Source: Rhizomicrobium sp.
GTDB lineage: Bacteria; Pseudomonadota; Alphaproteobacteria; Micropepsales; Micropepsaceae
NCBI GenBank assembly: GCA_037200385.1
Contig: JBBCGL010000001.1
Location: forward strand, 4,944,786-5,008,785
DNA length: 64,000 nucleotides
Direction: 5' to 3'
Shown: positions 54,626 to 63,336 of the stretch, one piece after another
Position numbering within the stretch: the first letter of the stretch is position 1
Layout: each line of letters starts with the position of its first letter
Position numbers and translations under genes: made by a program
The notes under the pieces: generated by a model
Seen by the model: the letters and a program-made list of their open reading frames with translations, nothing else
Told to the model about the DNA's origin: nothing
The model's database searches: none

Positions 54626-56284
54626 ATGCAACGACACGTCGAAGTTCCAAGGTTGGGAAGGCGCCCCTCGCGAAGAGCCAGGATATTCATATCGCCCGTC
54701 AACCTGACCGCCAACGGCAGGGCGCATATGGGGCATGCGGGCGGTCCATTTCTGAGAATGGATGTGCTTGCCCGTCATCTGCGCCGTACCGGTCAGCGGG
54801 TCGCCAGCGGGCTGACGACGGACGGCTTTGAAAACCACGTCCTGGTTCGCGCCGCAGCCGAAGGAAGCGATCCGTCGGAGCTGGCCCATCGCTACTACCG
54901 CCGCATAAAGGACGATCTGGCCTCGATCGGCATCCGGTTCGACCTGTTCGACGATCCGGCGCATCTCGAGAATCTCGACCGCTTCGATGGGGTGAAGAAC
55001 AGCCTCGTGCGCGGCCTCGAACAGGGTTCTCAGGTTGTGCTGCGGTCGGGGATGCTTCCCGTCGACGATGCGCTGCCGGAGGAAGCGGCGGTGGAGGAGC
55101 GTTTCTGCATCGGGGGATGGTTTGCCGCGCGGTGCCCGCGCTGCGGCTCGGCGGCCGGAAGTTTCTTCTGCGAGGCCTGCGGTCATCACTTCGAGCCTGC
55201 CGAGGCGCTTGAACCCGCGTCCCGCCGCGGCAAGGTCGTCTCCTGGCGTCGCGACGAGTCCTTCCATGTGCAACTCGCAACGGACGGCGCGCTCGCGCGA
55301 TTGTGGCGCGATATGAAGATCGAGGAACCGTTTGCCGGCATCGCGCAACGCTATGTCGACCTCGCCGGCCAGGCGATGCGGTTGACCGTTCCGGGCCGCC
55401 ACGGCCTTGATTGGCGGGCGCCGGGCCTCGTCACGAACCAGATATGCTTCAGTTATTCCTCGCTTCTCTATGCGCATCACCTTTATTGTGGGGATCGCAT
55501 CGGGGATCTGAACGGCTGGCCCAACCCGTTCGCTGCGGGCGACGATGCGATCCTGATCGGGGCGACGGGGATCGACAACACGATTCCGATGCTGGTGGGC
55601 GTCTCCGGGTGCGCGCTCGCCCAAGCCGCGTTTCGGCCGTTCGACCGGGTGTACTTCAACCACTTTCTCAGCCTCGACGGCGAGAAGTTCTCGACCAGCC
55701 GCGGGCATGTCATCTGGGCCGGCGATATTTCGGCGCACGGCGCGCTGAACGTCGACTTGCTGCGGATGTATCTGTCCGAAATCTGCCCCGAAGACGGCGA
55801 GACGGATTTTCGCATTTCCCGTTTGATCGCACGCCACAACGTGTTGTTCGGATCGATCCAGCCAAAGGTCGCGACGTGCACCGCGACGCTGGGTCTCGTG
55901 CGGGACCGCCAGATGCTGTTCGACGAGTCGCTGCTGGAACGTCTGGAGCGGCTGTATGAGCAACAATGCGCAGCGCTGTCGATCGATCGGTTGCGGGTGT
56001 CGTATGCCTCTGCGGCGGTCTCGGATTGGCTTGGCGAGACTCCAAATCTGGCCTCCGCCGAATCCGCTTATACCTGGCTCAAGGGATTGGCGCTGTTGGC
56101 CGCTCCGCTGATGCCGGACCTGTCCCAAGCCGTGTGGAAATGGCTGGGCCACGAGGATGGCGTGCTGGCGGAAGAATTTCTCGAGAGGCCTGCCATCGGG
56201 CGATTGCCGCCGCCGAAACTCGCGGGGCGGATTCTGTCGTCCTCGGACCTCGATGCCTGCATGCCGAGGCAGCGGGCGGCATGA
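54626..56284 (+). CDS. Methionyl-tRNA-synthetase-like enzyme of hydrazine biosynthesis
   Basis: This 552-residue class I synthetase homologue has HMGH (residues 34-37, HIGH motif), a zinc knuckle C170-x2-C173...C182-x2-C185 and KFSTS (354-358, KMSKS motif). The ATG at 54626 has a GGGG stretch 7 bases upstream. A second MetRS inside an operon with an amine hydroxylase, a cupin and a DAO oxidase is not for protein synthesis. In the s56-p1 and pyrazole C-nucleoside pathways a cupin-MetRS fusion joins N6-hydroxylysine to an amino acid (glycine) and rearranges it to an N-N bond. Here it would supply the aminoacyl-activating half, with the cupin as a separate gene. Family certain, role inferred from context. 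Confidence 0.88.
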   Translation: MQRHVEVPRLGRRPSRRARIFISPVNLTANGRAHMGHAGGPFLRMDVLARHLRRTGQRVASGLTTDGFENHVLVRAAAEGSDPSELAHRYYRRIKDDLASIGIRFDLFDDPAHLENLDRFDGVKNSLVRGLEQGSQVVLRSGMLPVDDALPEEAAVEERFCIGGWFAARCPRCGSAAGSFFCEACGHHFEPAEALEPASRRGKVVSWRRDESFHVQLATDGALARLWRDMKIEEPFAGIAQRYVDLAGQAMRLTVPGRHGLDWRAPGLVTNQICFSYSSLLYAHHLYCGDRIGDLNGWPNPFAAGDDAILIGATGIDNTIPMLVGVSGCALAQAAFRPFDRVYFNHFLSLDGEKFSTSRGHVIWAGDISAHGALNVDLLRMYLSEICPEDGETDFRISRLIARHNVLFGSIQPKVATCTATLGLVRDRQMLFDESLLERLERLYEQQCAALSIDRLRVSYASAAVSDWLGETPNLASAESAYTWLKGLALLAAPLMPDLSQAVWKWLGHEDGVLAEEFLERPAIGRLPPPKLAGRILSSSDLDACMPRQRAA

Positions 56285-56331
56285 AAGCGGAGGGTTCATC
56301 CGTTCGCCTTTGGCCGCGTGAGGTCTAGGCC

Positions 56332-57702
56332 ATGACGATAGCGCCGTCCCGAAGATCGATCGTTGCAGTCGGAGCGGGTCCGTCCAATTTGAGTCTGGCG
56401 GCGTTGGCACACCCGCTGGCGGATGTCGACGTGATCCTGTTGGAACGCAAGAAGGAACTGCGTTGGCACGCCGATCAGCTGGTCGGCAACGCGCGCATGC
56501 AGACCAACGCTCTCAAGGATCTCGTCACGTTGATGGACCCGGAAAGCGCGTTCAGCTTTCTCGCCTATCTGAAGGACAAGCGCCGGCTCTACCGCGCGAT
56601 CGTGCGCGGTCTCGACCATGTCACGCGGGCGGAATTCGAGGATTATCTCCGTTGGGCGGCGGAAAAACTCTCTCGCGTCCATCTCGGCGAAGAGGTCGGC
56701 ACGATCGGCCTCGAAGATGGGATGTTTTCCGTCGAAACCGGCAGGCAGACCATCCGTACGTCGTCGGTGGTGCTCGGCATAGGCAGATCGCCCGCGGTCC
56801 CTCCGTGCGCCCGGCCGCGCCTGGGCCAGAACGTATTTCACTGCGCGGATCTTCTGTCGCGGCCGAGAAGTTTCGCCGGACGGCGCGTCGTCGTCGTCGG
56901 CGGGGGGCAGAGCGGGGCGGAGGCGATCCACGAACTGCTGAAGAACACGTTCGGCGCGGCCGCGTCGCTGCACTGGATCACCCGGCGACCGGCGATTTTT
57001 GCACTCGAGGACAGTGCATTCGTGAACGAGTGGTTCTTCCCGCAGCATAGCATCTGGTTCCATCGGCAGGCTGCGCCGGTCAGGCAACGCATGCTCGAGG
57101 CACAGGATTTGGCCAGCGATGGCGTCAGTGCCGCAACGCTCTCGGCGATCTACGACCTGCTCTACGCCCGAAGCGTCGGGCGGGGCTCCGAAAACTTCGA
57201 CATTTCGGTCAACACGTCCTTGGAGGCGATGTCTGGAGATCGTGGGGCGGAACGGATGCTGTTGCGCGACTGCCTCACCGGCGGTCAGCGAACCGTTGAA
57301 GCCGACGTCGTCATTCTGTGCACCGGCTTCGAATTCGAGTTGCCCCGCTTTCTGGAGGGGCTGCGGCCCCGCCTGCGCTTCGACGATACGAGCCGCGGCT
57401 CGGCCGAACTTGCGTTGCGGGAGGATTTTTCCGTTATGTGGGACGGGCCGGCGTCGTGCAGGCTTTTCGTGCAGAACGGCGGATTGAACCAGCACGGGAT
57501 AGCCGATCCGAATTTGAGTCTGATCGCGTGGCGGAGCGGCAAGATCCTGAACGCGATTCTCGGCAGGACGGTGTTCGACTGCGCACCGGTGAGCGGCGCA
57601 CTGAACTGGTTCGACGCGGCTCGCGAACCGGACGGCGCGGCCGATCCGCAAAGCGCCGCTCGCGCCGTCGACTGGGCCGGCGCGGCGCCGCCGCTACGGT
57701 GA
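56332..57702 (+). CDS. Lysine/ornithine N-monooxygenase (IucD/SidA/PvdA family)
   Basis: The 456-residue flavoprotein has the FAD site VGAGPSNLSLA (residues 12-22), the substrate-side MQTNALKDLVTLMDPESAF, the NADPH site VVGGGQSGAEAI (about 187-198) and the family's ATGF-like CTGFEFELP. Members hydroxylate the side-chain amine of lysine or ornithine using NADPH and O2. In siderophore clusters this feeds hydroxamates; here no NRPS or acyltransferase is present, and the partners are the hydrazine-forming set. N6-hydroxylysine is therefore the likely product, ornithine the alternative. It starts 47 bases after the synthetase stop. Confidence 0.9.
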   Translation: MTIAPSRRSIVAVGAGPSNLSLAALAHPLADVDVILLERKKELRWHADQLVGNARMQTNALKDLVTLMDPESAFSFLAYLKDKRRLYRAIVRGLDHVTRAEFEDYLRWAAEKLSRVHLGEEVGTIGLEDGMFSVETGRQTIRTSSVVLGIGRSPAVPPCARPRLGQNVFHCADLLSRPRSFAGRRVVVVGGGQSGAEAIHELLKNTFGAAASLHWITRRPAIFALEDSAFVNEWFFPQHSIWFHRQAAPVRQRMLEAQDLASDGVSAATLSAIYDLLYARSVGRGSENFDISVNTSLEAMSGDRGAERMLLRDCLTGGQRTVEADVVILCTGFEFELPRFLEGLRPRLRFDDTSRGSAELALREDFSVMWDGPASCRLFVQNGGLNQHGIADPNLSLIAWRSGKILNAILGRTVFDCAPVSGALNWFDAAREPDGAADPQSAARAVDWAGAAPPLR

Positions 57703-58085
57703 TGCAACCGCAAAAGGGGATCGCGCCAGCCATGTATGACACCCAAGCAGCCAATGATGCTCAGCTGTTGACGAAATCCGGCGCCGAAGGCTGCGGATTG
57801 CGTTCGGTGATGAGCGAGCTGTTCCTGCCGCAGGATGTCAACGGCGCCTGCCCGTTCTCCCTGATCGAATTTTTTGTCGAGCCCGGTGGCGCATCGACGC
57901 CGCACGCGCACCCATCCGCCGAGATTTGGTACATCCGGCACGGCCGGGGATTGGTGCTGACGCAGCGGGGCGGCATCGATGTCGAGGCGGGCGACGTCGT
58001 CTATCTCCGGCCCGGCGCGATCCATCATATCGAGAACCGGGGCGACGAACGCCTCGCCGCGCTTTCGGTGGCGTGGACGAGTTGA
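57702..58085 (+). CDS. Single-domain cupin, N-N bond-forming partner
   Basis: The 127-residue protein (from ATG 57702 overlapping the hydroxylase stop as TGATG; ATG 57732 is an alternative) has both cupin motifs complete. These are GGASTPHAHPSAEIWYIRHG (HxH and E) and GDVVYLRPGAIHHIEN (third His). It would bind one metal, usually zinc in the hydrazine-forming enzymes. In known pathways this cupin is fused to the MetRS-like domain and catalyses the rearrangement of the O-aminoacyl-hydroxylysine ester to the hydrazine. The split arrangement here, with the two genes separated by the hydroxylase, is unusual. Confidence 0.88.
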   Translation: MQPQKGIAPAMYDTQAANDAQLLTKSGAEGCGLRSVMSELFLPQDVNGACPFSLIEFFVEPGGASTPHAHPSAEIWYIRHGRGLVLTQRGGIDVEAGDVVYLRPGAIHHIENRGDERLAALSVAWTS

Positions 58086-58087
58086 GC

Positions 58088-59212
58088 ATGCACGCCGCGA
58101 CCCACGATCTTGCGGTTGTCGGCGGCGGCGTCATGGGGCTGTGCACGGCGCTGGAAGCGAGGCGGCGGTTTCCCGAAGCACGGATCACTGTCCTGGATAG
58201 AAGCGAGATCGGGCTCGGCGCAAGCCGGCACGCGCCGGGCATCCAGCTCGCCTTGGGGCGTACGGCCACCGAGCGCGATTTCGCGCGGCGGAGCCTGAAG
58301 GGTTGGGAACGGATTTTTCCCGACGCGAGCTGGCCGGTCGGCCGCCGCCTCGATCTGCTCTGGATCGCCTCCGATGTCGGAAAGCTTCGCGAATGGCAGC
58401 TTGGTACGGGACCCGGCTTGTCGGACGGCGCCGCATGGATGTCGCGCCTGTCCGGCCTTGCCGCGGGCATGGTACCCGCGGGACGCGCCACATTGGCGGA
58501 CCGCTGCTCCTACAGCCCGGTCCGGGGGATCGTCGTCGAGCTGGCCGGCCGGCTGAAACGAGAGGGTTGTGAAATTCGAGAGAATTTCGGTGTCGACGAG
58601 ATCACGCCTTGCGGCGACGGCGTCGATATCCGAGGCGTGGATGCGCGCACGGTCCGCGCCAAGCGTGCCGTGGTGGCGATCGGCCCCTGGCTCCCGGGAT
58701 CGCATCTGGTGGATGAAGCCGATCTGCGCGTCCGGCCGCGCGTGAAGAAGGTCGTCGCGTTCCATCTCGACCGACAGCCCGCGCCCGACTGTCCGGCGAT
58801 CGCGATTCAAGAGGACTATGTGTTCCTCATACCCATGATCGAGGATGGCTACTGGCTATACAGCTTTACGTCGAACCATTGGGACGTCCGGCCGGTCGCG
58901 AGCGAGCTTCGGGTCGACGATGGCGATATCGAGCGCGGCATGGCGATCTTGCGGAAATGGTTTGTGCACGATGTGCCGGGTATCGCGTCGTCCCGGGTGT
59001 TCTGTGACTGCTATGGCGGGGATGGCGCGCCCTTCGTCGTGCCGCACCGCTCCAGTGGGCGCGTTGTTTTCGTGGGCGGTGGCTCGGGGAACGGCTTTCG
59101 CTTTGCGCCGGCGTGCGCGGAAGACGCAATCGATCGGCTCTGGTCCGGCGCCGAGGGAGGCCGGCCGGAGTCCCGCGCGCGGGTTGCGGCGGAAGCGGCG
59201 GTTTCGCGATGA
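58088..59212 (+). CDS. FAD-dependent DAO-family amine oxidase
   Basis: The 374-residue protein has the DAO signature: FAD-binding VVGGGVMGLCTALEA (residues 10-24), GASRHAPGIQL-type second segment and C-terminal VVFVGGGSGNGFRFAP. Relatives include glycine oxidase, sarcosine oxidase and saccharopine-type oxidases. In the s56-p1 route a DAO-family enzyme oxidatively cleaves the lysine-glycine hydrazine to hydrazinoacetic acid. This is the expected role here. It starts 2 bases after the cupin stop and overlaps the racemase gene (ATGA). Confidence 0.88.
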   Translation: MHAATHDLAVVGGGVMGLCTALEARRRFPEARITVLDRSEIGLGASRHAPGIQLALGRTATERDFARRSLKGWERIFPDASWPVGRRLDLLWIASDVGKLREWQLGTGPGLSDGAAWMSRLSGLAAGMVPAGRATLADRCSYSPVRGIVVELAGRLKREGCEIRENFGVDEITPCGDGVDIRGVDARTVRAKRAVVAIGPWLPGSHLVDEADLRVRPRVKKVVAFHLDRQPAPDCPAIAIQEDYVFLIPMIEDGYWLYSFTSNHWDVRPVASELRVDDGDIERGMAILRKWFVHDVPGIASSRVFCDCYGGDGAPFVVPHRSSGRVVFVGGGSGNGFRFAPACAEDAIDRLWSGAEGGRPESRARVAAEAAVSR

Positions 59213-60372
59213 AATCACCGGCCTCCCTCGCGATCACGGAAAGGAATGCCGCTTACGCGCGGGATGCCCCTGCGCGCACCCCGGACGGTTCCGGCGCGAC
59301 ATTGACGGTCGATCTCGGTGCCATCCGAGACAACTACGTGAACTTGCGCGGAAAGCTCGAAGGCGTTGTCTGCGGTGCCGTCATCAAGGCCGATGCCTAC
59401 GGCTTGGGGGCTGTCCGCGTGGCCGCCGTATTGGCAAAAGCCGGTTGCGACCACTTCTTTGTGGCCCATCTCGACGAGGGCATCGCCGTCCGCGCGCATC
59501 TGCCCGACCACGCAAAGGTCTTTGTCCTGCACGGCCTGATGCCGGGTTGCGAAAAGCTCGCGCATGCGCACCGCCTGATTCCGGTCCTGAACGGACTCGA
59601 GCAGATAGACGCCTGGGCCGCCTTCGCCCGCCGCATGGGCCGGGTGTTGCCGGCCGCAATCCAGGCCGATACCGGCATGTCGCGGCTGGGCATATCGCCG
59701 GCCGAGCTCGAGGGCCTTGCGCAAAGGCGGGGTCGTCTGGACGGCATCGGCTTGTGCCTCGTCATGAGCCAGCTCGCTCGTCCGGAGCGGATGGACGACT
59801 TCAGCGCCCGGCAGCGCGAGCGCTTCCTTGCCGTCTGCCGTGCATTGCCGAGCGCGCCCGCTTCAATTGCGAGTTCCGCCGCGATCTTTGGAAGCCGGGA
59901 TTGCCATTTCGATGTCGTGCGGCCCGGCGGCGCGCTCTACGGACTGGCGCGATCGGTCGTGTGGTCCTATGCGCCGCGCCCCGTCGTGCGCCTCCAGGCT
60001 CGTGTCGTTCAAACCAGGGATGTGATAGCCGGCGATGCGGTCGGATACGGCCTCAGCTTCCGAACCGACAAGGCGCGCCGGGTGGCGACCGTTGCGATCG
60101 GGTATGCCGACGGATTTCCGCGGATCCTCAGCAACCGCGGCGTTGCGCATCTGGACGAGCAGCCGCTCCCGATCATCGGCTCGATCTCGATGGACTTGTT
60201 GACGCTCGACGTCTCCGCCATACCCGCGAGCCGGATTCCGCCCGGCACGCCGGTCGATCTGATCGGCCCGCAGCAGACGCTTGCCGCGTTCGCGGAATCC
60301 GCAAGAATGATGGAGGACGAGGTCATCACCTTGCTCGGCCCCCGTGTTCGACGCGTTTATGAGCCGGCGTGA
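59209..60372 (+). CDS. Alanine-racemase-like PLP enzyme
   Basis: The 387-residue protein has the PLP lysine in CGAVIKADAYGLGA (about residue 63), PGGALYG (about 240), AVGYGLSF with the second catalytic-type tyrosine (about 282) and SISMDLLTLDV near the end. This is a complete fold-III alanine racemase. The start overlaps the oxidase stop. Within this operon it is more likely to racemise a pathway amino acid, or to provide a D-amino acid for the ATP-grasp ligase, than to serve cell-wall synthesis. A general Alr/DadX role cannot be excluded. Confidence 0.88.
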   Translation: MKSPASLAITERNAAYARDAPARTPDGSGATLTVDLGAIRDNYVNLRGKLEGVVCGAVIKADAYGLGAVRVAAVLAKAGCDHFFVAHLDEGIAVRAHLPDHAKVFVLHGLMPGCEKLAHAHRLIPVLNGLEQIDAWAAFARRMGRVLPAAIQADTGMSRLGISPAELEGLAQRRGRLDGIGLCLVMSQLARPERMDDFSARQRERFLAVCRALPSAPASIASSAAIFGSRDCHFDVVRPGGALYGLARSVVWSYAPRPVVRLQARVVQTRDVIAGDAVGYGLSFRTDKARRVATVAIGYADGFPRILSNRGVAHLDEQPLPIIGSISMDLLTLDVSAIPASRIPPGTPVDLIGPQQTLAAFAESARMMEDEVITLLGPRVRRVYEPA

Positions 60373-60410
60373 CGCTTTGCGGCGTGTCGCGGTCGGATGA
60401 AAGGGACGCA

Positions 60411-61112
60411 ATGGCCTCAATCAATCGCGACGTCTACCTCGCCGAGGCCGGCGGCAATCTCATGCAGCCGGAGTTCTTCACCGACGACATCTTGGCTTTC
60501 CACGCCTGCGAGGAGCGTTTCTTCCGGCGGGTCGCGCATGATCGCGACTATCGCCTGGTCATCGAAGTCGGCTGCGCGGGCTTCCGCCTGATCGATGCCA
60601 AGCCGGAGCAATGCTCGTATCTGGGCGTCGATATCAATCCGCGGAACGGTACGCGTGCGCCCGACAAGAAAGGCGCAATCATACGCTGCGACGCGCGAAG
60701 GTTTTTCGCGAACGGAAGAATAAGGGACAAGGTCACCTCCCTGTTCCAGGACCGGGTGGCTTGCATTCTGCCGTTCAATTTCCTGGGCACGATGGACGAG
60801 CCGATCGCGTTCCTCCATATGGTGGGCTTGTGGAACAAGGACATCGTATTGTCGCTGTTCAACACGACCCACGAGGCGACCGAGGCGCGAGTCAAGTACT
60901 ATGAGAAATGCCACATCGTCGTCGAGCGCATTGCGAGGTCCGACGAATTCGTCAGATTGAATTGCTCCAACGGCTTCGAGGCGTTCGCCTTTTCCCGATC
61001 CTATCTGCAAGCCTTCCTGGCGCGCATGGGCTATGGCCTTATGCGGCAGGAAGTGCATGAGGTGTTTTCATTCCTGTTCTTCAGGCGTGGCGCCGGAAGC
61101 AGTTTGATTTGA
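60411..61112 (+). CDS. SAM-dependent methyltransferase-like protein
   Basis: The 233-residue product from ATG 60411 (AAGGGA about 6 bases upstream) shows motif I VIEVGCAGFRLID and motif II SYLGVDINPR of class I methyltransferases. A later VACILPFNFLGTM segment fits motif IV. No substrate can be named. It closes the biosynthetic operon and would fit N- or O-methylation of the product. Its last 45 bases overlap the convergent acyl-CoA synthetase gene, which may limit read-through between the two units. Confidence 0.75.
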   Translation: MASINRDVYLAEAGGNLMQPEFFTDDILAFHACEERFFRRVAHDRDYRLVIEVGCAGFRLIDAKPEQCSYLGVDINPRNGTRAPDKKGAIIRCDARRFFANGRIRDKVTSLFQDRVACILPFNFLGTMDEPIAFLHMVGLWNKDIVLSLFNTTHEATEARVKYYEKCHIVVERIARSDEFVRLNCSNGFEAFAFSRSYLQAFLARMGYGLMRQEVHEVFSFLFFRRGAGSSLI

Positions 61113-62735
61113 CGTTGGAGCCGGAGCGCGCGCGCTGCTCCGGCCAAGGTTGGGGCGTTGATCGCGCCACAAGGCCTGCGCCTGCGCACGCAAATCCTGC
61201 TTGTCGAGTTTGCCGATCGGCAGCATCGGGAGCGCATCCCGAACGATCAGCAGCTTGGGCACTTTATAGTTGGCAAGTTCCCGCCGCAGTTGGGCCAGGA
61301 CCGCGCCGGCGTCGCAGGGTTGGCCGGGATTGTGCTGGACGAACGCGATGCCTACCTCGAAATAGCGCTCGTCCCGGACCGGGACGACGGCCGCCAAGGC
61401 GACGCCGGGACATTGCTCGAGCGCAAGCTCGATCTCGCGCGGATAGACGTTGAAGCCACCGGACTTGAACATCTCGCTCCTGCGTCCGTCGAGCACCCAC
61501 AGGCCATCGGCACGGGCACGCGCGATGTCGCCGGTGCGAAGCCAGCCGTCGGACGACAGCGCCTTCGCCGTCGCGCCGGGGTCGTTCCAGTAGCCGAGGA
61601 AGACGCCGTCGCCGCGCAGCCGGATTTCGCCGCTCCGGCCCGGCAGGACATCGGTGCCGTCGTCGTCGACAAGTCGGTGGTTCGCGCCGGCGTCCGGTGC
61701 ACCGACGGTATCGCACAGGATGTCGAGGTCGTAGTCGGGCGGGGTCGCGCTCACGACGGCACCGCCCTCGGTGAGGCCATAATTCGTGAAGAGATGCGCG
61801 CCGGTGTCGAGCATGCGCTGCACGAGCGTCCGGGGCGCCGGTGCGCCGCCCCAGCCGATCATCCGCACGCTCGAAAGATCGGCGCTCGCGAAACCGGGGT
61901 GGTCGAAGAGGGCTTGCAGCATCACCGGCACGCCGCCGAACAAGGTGATGCGCTCGGCCGGGATGGCCGCGAGCATCTCGGCGGGATCGAAACGCTCCTG
62001 GAACACCACGGTGCCGCCGCGGATCAGCGCGTTGCCCAGCATCTCCGAGAGGCAGCCGATATGGTTTGGCGGCAGGTTGCACAGGATGCGCAGGCCGTCG
62101 CGCAGATGCTCCTTGCCGGCGAAGGACCGGCTGACCGATTCATAGCAATGGAGCAGGTTGCGGTGCGCCAGCAGGGCGCCTTTGGGCTTTCCCGTCGTGC
62201 CGGAGGTGTAGACGATGATCGTGGGGTCGTCCGCGCCGGCTTCGTGGGCCGCGGCGGGTCCGCCTTGCGCGAGAAACGTATCGAACGTTCCGTGTTCGCC
62301 GATCGTGACGACGGCAAGCGATGGCCGGGCACGGCGGATCGCGTCGAGCTCGGCCCCATAGCCGCGGCCGGCCGCGTCGTTGTCCACGGCGAAGAAGATC
62401 GACGGCGCGCAGTCGTCGAGGATGTATTCCATCTCCGCGAGGCGATAGCGTGGGTTGAGCCCGACCCAGATTGCGCCGATGCGCTGCGCGGCCAGGAGCA
62501 CGATGGCGAATTCCGGCCGCGGCGTGGTGAGCATGGCGACACGGTCGCCGGCCCTTACTCCAGACCCTGCGAGCGCCTCCGCGCAGCGCGCCACGGCCGT
62601 ATCCAGACCGTGCCAGCCAAGGCGCGTCGCGCCGAAGACGACGGCATCGCGATCCGGCGCGGCACCGGAATAATGGTGCACATAGTCGCTCAGGCTGACG
62701 AGGCGGGGTACGTTTCCGGGCAATGGGGACGTCAT
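61068..62735 (-). CDS. AMP-forming acyl-CoA synthetase/ligase
   Basis: The 555-residue adenylating enzyme has YTSGTTGKPKGALLAHRN (about residues 178-195), YGLTEGG, the WLRTGDIARARADGLW region and the catalytic lysine in LPIGKLDKQDL near 515. It converts a carboxylic acid to its CoA thioester through an acyl adenylate; the substrate is not predictable. It follows the MaoC-like gene by 7 bases on the same strand, so both belong to one operon. The pair is more typical of fatty or aromatic acid catabolism than of the hydrazine cluster. Confidence 0.9.
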   Translation of the reverse strand: MTSPLPGNVPRLVSLSDYVHHYSGAAPDRDAVVFGATRLGWHGLDTAVARCAEALAGSGVRAGDRVAMLTTPRPEFAIVLLAAQRIGAIWVGLNPRYRLAEMEYILDDCAPSIFFAVDNDAAGRGYGAELDAIRRARPSLAVVTIGEHGTFDTFLAQGGPAAAHEAGADDPTIIVYTSGTTGKPKGALLAHRNLLHCYESVSRSFAGKEHLRDGLRILCNLPPNHIGCLSEMLGNALIRGGTVVFQERFDPAEMLAAIPAERITLFGGVPVMLQALFDHPGFASADLSSVRMIGWGGAPAPRTLVQRMLDTGAHLFTNYGLTEGGAVVSATPPDYDLDILCDTVGAPDAGANHRLVDDDGTDVLPGRSGEIRLRGDGVFLGYWNDPGATAKALSSDGWLRTGDIARARADGLWVLDGRRSEMFKSGGFNVYPREIELALEQCPGVALAAVVPVRDERYFEVGIAFVQHNPGQPCDAGAVLAQLRRELANYKVPKLLIVRDALPMLPIGKLDKQDLRAQAQALWRDQRPNLGRSSARAPAPTSNQTASGATPEEQE

Positions 62736-62742
62736 GGCTTCG

Positions 62743-63234
62743 TCAGGGCTTGGAGATTTCGGGCCACAGCATGTTGATCCATTCGGCGATCAGCGCCGGG
62801 CGCGCCTCGCCTTGGAGCTCGAAGGTGTTCTGCGTCACGATCGTGGCCTTGCCGTCGTCGCGGCGGTCGACCCGCAGGAGCCGGACCCGGTTGCGAAACG
62901 GCGCGCCGACCGGCGCGGGCGCCACGAAGCGCACGCGTTCGAAGCCGTAATTCATCGCGAGCGCCACGCCGGCGATCTCCAGGCCGTTGCCGCGCGTCAG
63001 CGATGGAAGCATGGACAACAGATGGAAGCCGGCCAGGACGGTCTTGCCATAGGGGCTATGAACGCGCGCCCAATCGGGATCGATGTGCATCCGGTCGGGA
63101 TCGCCGGTCAGCGCCCCGAAGGCGGCGGCTTCGGCCTGCGGAACCTCCTTCCAATCGGAGAGCGCGATCTGTTGTCCGATGAACCCTTCGAGGTTCCCGA
63201 ACGAAAGGTCTGGCAGGGTCTCCATTGACGCCAC
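62743..63234 (-). CDS. MaoC-like dehydratase/hydratase (hot-dog fold)
   Basis: The 163-residue protein (or 160 from ATG 63225) has the hydratase pattern FGALTGDPDRMHIDPDWAR and GKTVLAGFHLLSMLPSL, close to NodN/MaoC single hot-dog proteins. Such enzymes hydrate or dehydrate enoyl-CoA thioesters. The next gene makes acyl-CoA, so the two could act in sequence. It is divergent from the TetR gene. Confidence 0.88.
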   Translation of the reverse strand: MASMETLPDLSFGNLEGFIGQQIALSDWKEVPQAEAAAFGALTGDPDRMHIDPDWARVHSPYGKTVLAGFHLLSMLPSLTRGNGLEIAGVALAMNYGFERVRFVAPAPVGAPFRNRVRLLRVDRRDDGKATIVTQNTFELQGEARPALIAEWINMLWPEISKP

Positions 63235-63336
63235 ATCCCGCGAAAGCGCGTCACTATACTGTCCGCGCCGCGGGCTTCAATAGAAAAAGAATTCTGGTTC
63301 TGTTTTGCTGTGCGCCATTTCCGAATGGTATAGGAG
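63235..63336. promoter_or_regulatory. Divergent promoter region of MaoC/ligase operon and tetR-type gene
   Basis: The 102-base region between the divergent genes is AT-richer than its flanks and includes TATACT near 63251 and an AAGAATTCTGG stretch near 63288. A TetR-type regulator commonly binds such a shared region, but I see no clear palindromic operator. Confidence 0.4.

Noticed and set aside
54465-54707. 80-codon TTG-started frame in front of the MetRS-like gene
   Set aside because: No ribosome-binding site, AT-rich start region, and its second half is a shifted reading of the MetRS-like coding sequence.
57318-58085. Long 255-codon version of the cupin
   Set aside because: The first half is a shifted reading of the hydroxylase gene; the cupin fold is complete from ATG 57702.
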